Origin: Diorhabda sublineata
Taxonomy: Eukaryota; Arthropoda; Insecta; Coleoptera; Chrysomelidae
Assembly (NCBI RefSeq): GCF_026230105.1
Contig: NC_079474.1
Coordinates: 8,442,187 to 8,506,186, forward strand
Direction of reading: 5' to 3'
DNA length: 64,000 nucleotides
In this document: piece after piece, positions 57,608 to 64,000 of the stretch
Layout: every line of letters begins with the position of its first letter
Position numbering within the stretch: position 1 is the stretch's first letter
Translations under genes and position numbers: made by a program
Notes under the pieces: generated by a model
Told to the model about the DNA's origin: nothing
Seen by the model: only the letters and a program-made list of their open reading frames with translations
The model's database searches: none

Positions 57608-60600
57608 GCATCCATCCAATCATTAGAATTCAGAAAATTCATCATTCAGAAAATTAAGGCAAAATTTGCATCTGTTAGTCACAATATTGGAGTAAGCATA
57701 CGGATATATCATATTCCAGGGTAGGAACACTTATGATTTAGTATAGTTTCATAAATCTGTATTTTATGTATTGCTGTTTACAATAATGTGAATTGATAAG
57801 TTGATTCAAATTGACATTTGGTGTACTAATACTTCCTCCTTTTTATTGAGTTTGGTCTTTTTAAATATTATCAATTGTGATGTGATTGAATTAAAAATAT
57901 ATTCTATAATATATATAATTCTATAAAATAGAGTTTTCAACACATTCTGTACACGATATTTTTCCACAACCTTAGAAAAATGCAGTTAGTATTCATTTTT
58001 CAGCTAACAGAAAATTTCAATTCTCTCGGTGTCACACGCCAAGGTTTCAGAACTCAAATTTAAAATATTATTCGGTAAAGTACTTCAACTGCGGACAAAA
58101 TTATTATGCCATTATAGGGAAATGTAGACATTAGTAATCACTGACCTGCATGCAAAATAAAAACACACAGGATACGGTCAATCAGATTTCTCAAGTTCTC
58201 ATTTCATATGGGTGTGTCATTCGTTCGTTTCCTTGTTGAAATTGTTCGCAATTTAAAATTTTCAATATGAGAAAACTGTATGGAATATGTAATATTTTAT
58301 AGTGGTTGTCGGAAAAGTTATTGTTTGTGATTAAGAGAAGTATGAAATGGAAAATTATTCATCAAAATAACTGATGAGTGATAAATGTATTTGACATTTC
58401 CACAATACGTATGGGACATAAGTTTTGTGAAGTTCTATTACGTTGTAACCATATATAAATAATTTTGGACATATTTGGTTAATAATTGCATTCAGATTGT
58501 CCAAATATTATAAGTCAATTCATGTAATCAAATAGCCCGGCCGCTATAAATATTTTAGATTAATTTTAATATTGTCAAGAAACGTACAATTCACGCTAGA
58601 AAATGAATTTGGTAATTAATGCTAATTGTGTATATTATTCTTTCGTCGAAGCTTATGTCTATTACGTTATTAAATTATTTTTGTGTTTGTTGGAAACAGG
58701 GTAATTTTAATCTCGAAAAGTAAATTGAATTGAAATTCTAATCACTGTACCGCTTTCTAAAAGATTACATTTGTTCAAGAAACTAATACACCAGCAATGT
58801 TAACATTGATTCAAAATGTTATATGATACTAAATACGTTTGGGAAATAATAGAGGCTTCAAGGAAAAGTGTGCTGATCCCACATACATTACTGAAGAGTT
58901 AATGATTCAGTACTTGATTTAGCGTTGTGAAAGCAGCACTCGGGATTTCTTGGTTCCTGTTTCAAAAAACTTGCCAAATGATTGAAAATCATAGTATTTG
59001 AAAGCATAAATGCCGCGTTTTCCACATTTTAATAGATGAATTCGATATCACGTATCCTTGCGAACGGCATTTGATCATACGCTCATCCAAATAAAGTTCA
59101 AAAGTAGTACTATTACGTAAAAAATTACAACTGCTACAATTGGTAGATATATGGTTATTGAAAAGTAACTTTTATGGGGATTATATAATAAATCTGTTTC
59201 CTTTGTTTGTGAAGCAGCTCTGCAGTAGAGTAACAATATATGGGTCAAATTTAACTGGAAAGGTATCAACTTTATCAATATTAAGATGTTAAGTATATAC
59301 ATCTTGTGGACCCTAAAATGTTCTTTAATCGGAGGGAATGGAGTATTTAAATAACTAGAAGGTATATGCTTCTCATAGAGCCAAAGAATCAACTTTTGTC
59401 TCCGTTCTACATTAAATTCAAGATTACTGGGAGGATAATAAAAAAAACTATCAAGAGTAGTGCCAACTGACAAGCAAGTCCATTAGAAAAAAAGTTATTA
59501 CGTTACCACACCATCACTGGTCACATTATCCTTACGAAATGTATATTTTTATACCTTCTCTGTAAATTTCTCAAAATCATTACATTCGGAAAAATATTTT
59601 TATTGCATAATTCAGTCGCTTTCCGTATCTGAAAAAGCGGAACACTGGTTAGAATCATAGAATTTTTTCACTCGAACAAAACGTTTATCTAATATGGATG
59701 TGAGTAGAAATGTATTATCTTGTTAAGAATTAGAATAGTTCAAATTAAAAGTTGTCATGAATATCCAATGAAACGGTGATACAGATGGATTTTGTAAATT
59801 TTGTCTGTAATATACAATTGTTAAAGGTAACTAAGTTACATATTCTAATATTTTCTCCCAAATATGATTATTTGTCCTATTTTGTAGCAGAAAACATGTT
59901 TAACACAACAAAGCATTTTAAAGATAAGCTTTTCGATAACTTCCGCAAAATAGCGACGAAAATTCGAGCAAAATATCTTTGTGAAAAAAAAAATATCTCA
60001 TTTAATGATACTTGAGATCAAGGAGACGATAGAAACATGGAAAAAATATTTAGAAAGAAATTCTTCTATGAAAAAAGTTTCTTTTATTTCTTTGGAGATA
60101 TTCAAGGAAATAGATATACAAAGATAACAACTGTATAGAATACAAATAATTGAATTGAAAATGAATGTGTCATGTTTATGCAATATTCCAAATGCAATAA
60201 AAATACTTCATGAATACCTTCAATAACTAGTTTCGAAAACTCTGCTTGTCACGTACCCTGAGAAAAATGAATTGGAAAGATTGAGATCTTCGTATTTCAG
60301 AGATTATCCAATAGATGCCCTTCTAACTATCTCTCTGCCTGAAAATATATCATCGAGATTTACACGAACATCTAGTTAGAACCAGTTGTCGATATTTCCT
60401 TTTGATAGCGACACCTGTCTAGAAGGGTTAGAAAATAAATTAATATATCGCGACAGTAATTTTTCCACAATTTCAAATATGTAACTCTAATGAGAGATGA
60501 AAAGACTCTATACGATAATTTTCCATAACATCCGTTGAACCATTCACTTTTGATATGCGTTGAGTGTGAACTTCCTACTACCAGTGTGGACTCATCAATT

Positions 60601-60867
60601 TCGAGTATTGTCGATTTAGCTCACCTTGTAAGATGAACTAAATGCGTCAGAAAACAAAATAAGTTTGTTGTTGTAGTTCAGTTAATTTGATACTAATCAC
60701 TTAGGGCAATTTGTTAATAGATATTAATTCATCTTACACGTTTGTTTCCTTAAACTGTCTTTTCATATTACTAACAGTTTGATTTAATCACCATATCCAA
60801 CCATCCGCAGAAATTCAATAAAATTCATTTCCATATTAACACTAAACAATTCCGACACTTTGCAAAT
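57605..60867. other. AT-rich stretch, no gene recognised
   Basis: The longest frame, 59075-59473 on the minus strand (132 residues), starts YYPPSNLEFNVERRQKLILW-like and ends in a hydrophobic segment. I cannot assign it to a family and it has no flanking splice sites I trust. 58900-59060 (minus) may be further decayed coding sequence. Confidence 0.45.
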
Positions 60868-61280
60868 TGTAACGTTTCTTAAGTAAGGCAGGTCGATAAA
60901 ATTGAACAAGTTTATTTAACACGCAGAAATTCATTTAATCACAATTATCATAAAAATTACATACTATGCACAATGTTGTAGTTATCACTTCACTTCATGC
61001 CAGGAATGCCTTCTATCACTCACCATATACCTCCGATATTCAGCTCCTACTCTACTGTGAGCTCCTACTTTATATATATTTTGCAGTATTCCATAACCCG
61101 GTTAAAAATTCCCAGGTAAGTATCCAATGATAGCCAACTTATTCTTCTTGAACCAATTAGACATAGTTTAATGGCTATCCAATAAATAGCCACCCACCAT
61201 TTCTTCCATAGTTTCCACTACATTTGATTATGACCTGCGTCGTCGGATGACGTGTAGCTGCGCCATGTCACACTGCTACA
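60868..61280 (-). repeat. 3' LTR of a Ty3/gypsy-type retrotransposon
   Basis: 413 bp bounded by TGTAGC...GTTACA on the minus strand (TGTAAC...GCTACA on plus), the usual TG...CA with short inverted ends. On the minus strand it contains TATATATA (61070-61078) about 200 bp from the start, then AATAAA (60911-60916) near the end. That gives U3, R and U5 in order. The integrase remnant directly upstream on the same strand identifies it as the 3' LTR. The sequence starting TGTAGCAGTGTGACATGGCG is typical of insect gypsy LTRs. No second LTR is in the window and a target duplication could not be verified. Confidence 0.8.
61070..61078 (-). promoter_or_regulatory. TATA box within the LTR
   Basis: ATATATATAAAG on the minus strand, placed as expected for the U3 promoter of a gypsy-type LTR. 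Whether it drives transcription is unknown. Confidence 0.5.
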
Positions 61281-61339
61281 AACTCACAAAGGAAAGCAAC
61301 CGGTCCAAATTAACCACCTTAAATTTTCTTTGAGGATTC

Positions 61340-61835
61340 ACTATATTCGTGGATACACCTGTAATTACCATGAACGAACATCTCATTAAGTCTGACTTCA
61401 GGAACCCATTTTTTTTCTCGTACTATTATGAATAAAGACCCTGTCCCCAGCATGGGATGACTGAACGTTAATACCTATATCATTCCGGCTTTGACTGTCT
61501 CAGTCCTTCCATGCCCATATTTTTCGACACGGTGCCACAAAGAATATTGTTTGATAATCAAAGCTCTCTCCAAAACATGATACTCGCTAGAGCTCATTCC
61601 GATTGGTAATCCATCAGTATCAAATGTACCTATGTGTTCGTCACAATCTTCTTAATGTTTGAATAATTCGGAGATTATGGCTTCGTAATTCCCGAGATCT
61701 TTGGACGGAAAATATTCCCTTGATCAGAATGTAGTTCCAATGGTACATCGTATCGACTAAACATTTTCTCGATCAATTCTCAGGCGACTGTTTGATTGGG
61801 AAGTGTTCAAAAGATGTAACCGTGCACTTCTCTAT
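61340..61835 (-). mobile_element. Gypsy-type integrase remnant
   Basis: On the minus strand: TLPNQTVA, then EKMFSRYDVPLELHSDQGNI, FRPKI (LHSDQG is the second Asp motif of the DDE integrase core), later LERALIIKQYSLWHRVEKYG, then SSHAGDRVFIHNSTRKK. The last block is the C-terminal GDxVWLHNPxRKKG domain preceding the chromatin-facing tail. The order and strand agree with the LTR at 60868-61280. The segment holding the final catalytic Glu (HPQSDGxVER in relatives) is missing and frameshifts abound. No RT or protease is readable upstream. Confidence 0.8.
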
Positions 61836-62437
61836 GGCTCCTCGTAATTTATTTCTGAGTCCTTTACTACGCAATCAGTACGTCTACGATGCCAATTTGG
61901 TCGTTATATTCAACCCAATAGAATTTGACTCTCAATTCTTCTAGGAACAATTGTTTTTCTCCTTTTCAATGTCTGTTCTGTTGGTAAGGAATATATTCTT
62001 GCTTCCTAATAGAATATTCCAGAACTATCGCAAAAATTTGCTATTTACTTCTTTTAATGTATAATCGGTCGAATTTTTTTTTTCAAATAGATTATTCTAG
62101 ATTGTTCTTAAAAATTTAATCCGAGACTTTCGCGAAAAATGTTATTTTTGTTCTTTTCTTTATATCACTTCTCATTTCAAATAAAATATTCTTCTCTCCT
62201 GAACATTCACGTTTTTTTTTAAATTCAGGTCACTGAAATTCTTCTCAAATTCTGTTTTTCTGTTTTTTTTTGCGGTTTATAAAGAATCCTTTACATTTTT
62301 TTTCTCTACTTTTTTCGACGTGCCTATAATTTCTCTTGGTCTTTTCAGTTCCTCTCGACTAAACTTCAATTTTTATTGTCCTATTTTTAATTTCATGTTT
62401 CGGCTTTTTCTGATTCAACTTCAATTACTCTTGGTCT
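61836..62437. other. T-rich stretch between gypsy and mariner remnants
   Basis: Strongly T-rich on the plus strand from 62000 to 62420 (runs of TTTTCT). The N-terminal integrase or upstream pol may have decayed here, but nothing can be read. Confidence 0.45.
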
Positions 62438-63238
62438 TTCAATATTGTGCCGATCAACTCGCTCTGACTTTTGGTGATAATGCACCATCTCGAGCCTCCG
62501 TGTTTCGCCAGGTTCCGTTTTTGCCAGGAAACATTGATACTGTGCATAAACTGATATTGCAAGACCGTCATATAACATACCACAGAATGGAGGCATACTT
62601 TGGGATTAGTTTCAATTGTATATTGCACGAACATTTAGCTGTCATAAAAATATATTCGCGTTGGATATCGCGTAATTTGACAATCGCTGAAAAAAAGCTT
62701 GTAACGATTGGTGAAAAAAAAAGATGCTGTCGACAAATCATGGAACTATGCATATAAACCCGTATAGGTATGAGTGTTTCAAGACAAGTCAAATCCAACA
62801 AAAATTGAAGCCATCCGAAGTAGATGGTCGTCTGTTTTTCGGAATAACTGAACATGTCGCCATCGTTTCATTAGAGCAAAATCAATTTTTACACCAGTAT
62901 TTGTTTGCCAGAAGTGTGCGAGACAATCAGGAAAACAAATCATTCTCCACCATGACAATGTAACCTCTCATATATCAGTTCATACAAAAACGTTTTTGAA
63001 CAGTCAAAATATCGAATTGATGGGTTATCCGCCGTGCCGTTAGAGATCTATACATTTCTTCTTATTCCCGCAAATCAAAGATAAATTGCAAGGTCATCAT
63101 CATTTTCCTATACCAAAAGAAGGGGTTGATGCGTTCAACTCACATGTTTTGGTAAGGGAATGGATGAAATGCTTCGACAATTGTTTCAAACGCATGCAAA
63201 ATTGTATTGATCTCAATGGAGAGTATTTTGATTAACAA
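62438..63238 (+). mobile_element. Mariner transposase remnant, nearly full span
   Basis: Blocks in order are CADQLALTFGDNAPSRASVF, a deletion, NIDTVHKLILQDRHITYHRM, LHEHLAVIKIYSRWISRNLT, VDKSWNYAYKPV (first catalytic Asp kept), FFGITEHVAIVSLEQNQFLH, IILHHDNVTSHIS (second Asp kept), FLNSQNIELMGYPPC, then FFLFPQIKDKLQGHHHF and KCFDNCFKRMQNCIDLNGEY. The SPDLAPND segment after YPP, which holds the third Asp, is replaced by a short non-matching stretch with a stop. It is the same subfamily as 16655-17088, judged from shared CADQLA and LHEHLAVKKI-type text. At least four frameshifts are present. Minus-strand frames here are shadows. Terminal repeats were not recognised. Confidence 0.88.
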
Positions 63239-64000
63239 TAAAAACATATCCAATTTGAAATATCTCGTATTCACCTATTTTCATAAAATATATCTTGAAA
63301 GAAATCAATTCACATTTTCGCTTTATGATCAATTTAATGAATGTTTAGGTGATATAAGAAAAAAACAATTTTCCCTTGAGCTTGAGCTAAAATACCAACT
63401 AACTTTTATCCTTTTTTATTCCTATATTGAATTATTAAACTGGAACATCAAATAACCGTTTGCTCTAAAAGTGAATATTGATGTTCAACTTATCCTCAGT
63501 TCTCAGTGTGTACAACTTTCATTAATAAACACTACCGCTTGTTCAAATTCATCCCACTGCCGTTTACAACTTATCTTTGAGTCAACATACTGGACTAACA
63601 AGTAGTTTTGCTTCAGTACTGTAAACACTGGTATTTCCCAAAGCGGTATTTAATGTTGAACAATTTATCCGCATTCTCTCTTAGGTATGTACTGAATATC
63701 TCATTAACGCTAATATATCAGATTGACTACAACAGAGCCAAAATTGCCATAATTTATGAAAAAAATATAAAGGTATCATCTCTTTCATATTTCTTAGGTG
63801 CCTGGATATCTGAGACGGATTTTTTTATAAAAATCTCTAATACAGACATCATTTATTGGCTCAAGCGATTCACTTTTGTCATTCTGTTGATAGACGAAAA
63901 CTACGCTAGAGTAAAGACAACGCATGGTTTACGGTTTCTTAGCGTTTACCCTGAATATATTTGGCGTTAGGTGTTTGTGATAAATGCGTTCTCTAAGCGC
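63239..64000. other. Right end of window; one unassigned open frame
   Basis: 63608-63970 on the plus strand is open for 120 codons, starting MLQYCKHWYFPKRYLMLNNL and containing YFLGAWISETDFFIKISNTD. No domain is recognised and no splice or promoter signals support it. It is the longest unexplained frame near the edge and may continue a feature outside the window. Confidence 0.35.

Noticed and set aside
62393..62855. Three minus-strand frames of 67-95 residues
   Set aside because: They are shadows of the plus-strand mariner transposase remnant.

Overview
This 64 kb window is AT-rich (roughly two thirds A+T) animal DNA, almost certainly from an insect. Kekkon-family LRR/Ig receptors are arthropod genes, and the mix of degenerate elements (mariner, Helitron, DIRS-like, Penelope-like, Ty3/gypsy, LINE, hAT) is typical of repeat-rich insect genomes such as beetles or bugs. 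The order is not proven. No rRNA, tRNA, CRISPR array or bacterial-type operon was seen.

Only one protein-coding gene can be supported. It is a plus-strand kekkon-like transmembrane receptor whose coding part runs from 31985 to 53245 in five exons (31985-33298, 37760-37925, 39590-39716, 40792-41028, 52837-53245). All junctions are GT/AG and their phases agree, giving a 750-residue product: signal peptide, LRRNT, about six LRRs, LRRCT, one C2-type Ig domain, one membrane helix and a ~350-residue cytoplasmic tail. Any 5' non-coding exon lies upstream and was not located.

Left flank (1-31.5 kb): mostly featureless AT-rich DNA with decayed mobile elements. These are a Penelope-type terminal inverted repeat (0.7 kb), a Tc1/mariner-superfamily remnant (3.2 kb), a GC-rich degenerate tandem repeat (5.9-6.1 kb), a hammerhead-like motif (9.6 kb), a LINE tail (10.3-10.7 kb), an LTR-element gag with a mutated zinc knuckle (12.1-12.7 kb), a LINE RT piece (13.2-13.5 kb), a mariner (16.7-17.1 kb), a LINE RT/tail (17.4-18.1 kb), a Ty3/gypsy-type gag (21.1-22.0 kb) and two more mariner-superfamily ends (28.5 and 30.6 kb).

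Kekkon introns hold much of the rest. Intron 1 has a mariner and a Penelope-like element with RT and GIY-YIG parts. Intron 3 has a LINE tail. The 11.8 kb intron 4 has a Helitron helicase end with a CTAG terminus, a Tc1 remnant, a fragment of an uncharacterised multicopy family (48.8-49.3 kb), a DIRS-like tyrosine-recombinase element with inverted-repeat termini (50.5-52.35 kb) and a mariner end.

Right flank (53.3-64 kb): a hAT fragment (55.8-56.5 kb), a Penelope scrap (57.4 kb), a gypsy-type 3' LTR with integrase (60.9-61.8 kb) and a mariner (62.4-63.2 kb).

Every mobile element seen is broken by stops, frameshifts or deletions; none looks autonomous. No intact novel multi-gene system is visible. 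The best leads are the Penelope family with hammerhead-like termini at three places, the DIRS-like terminal repeat complex, and the uncharacterised family at 48.8-49.3 kb. Family names rest on motifs recognised by eye, not on database searches.
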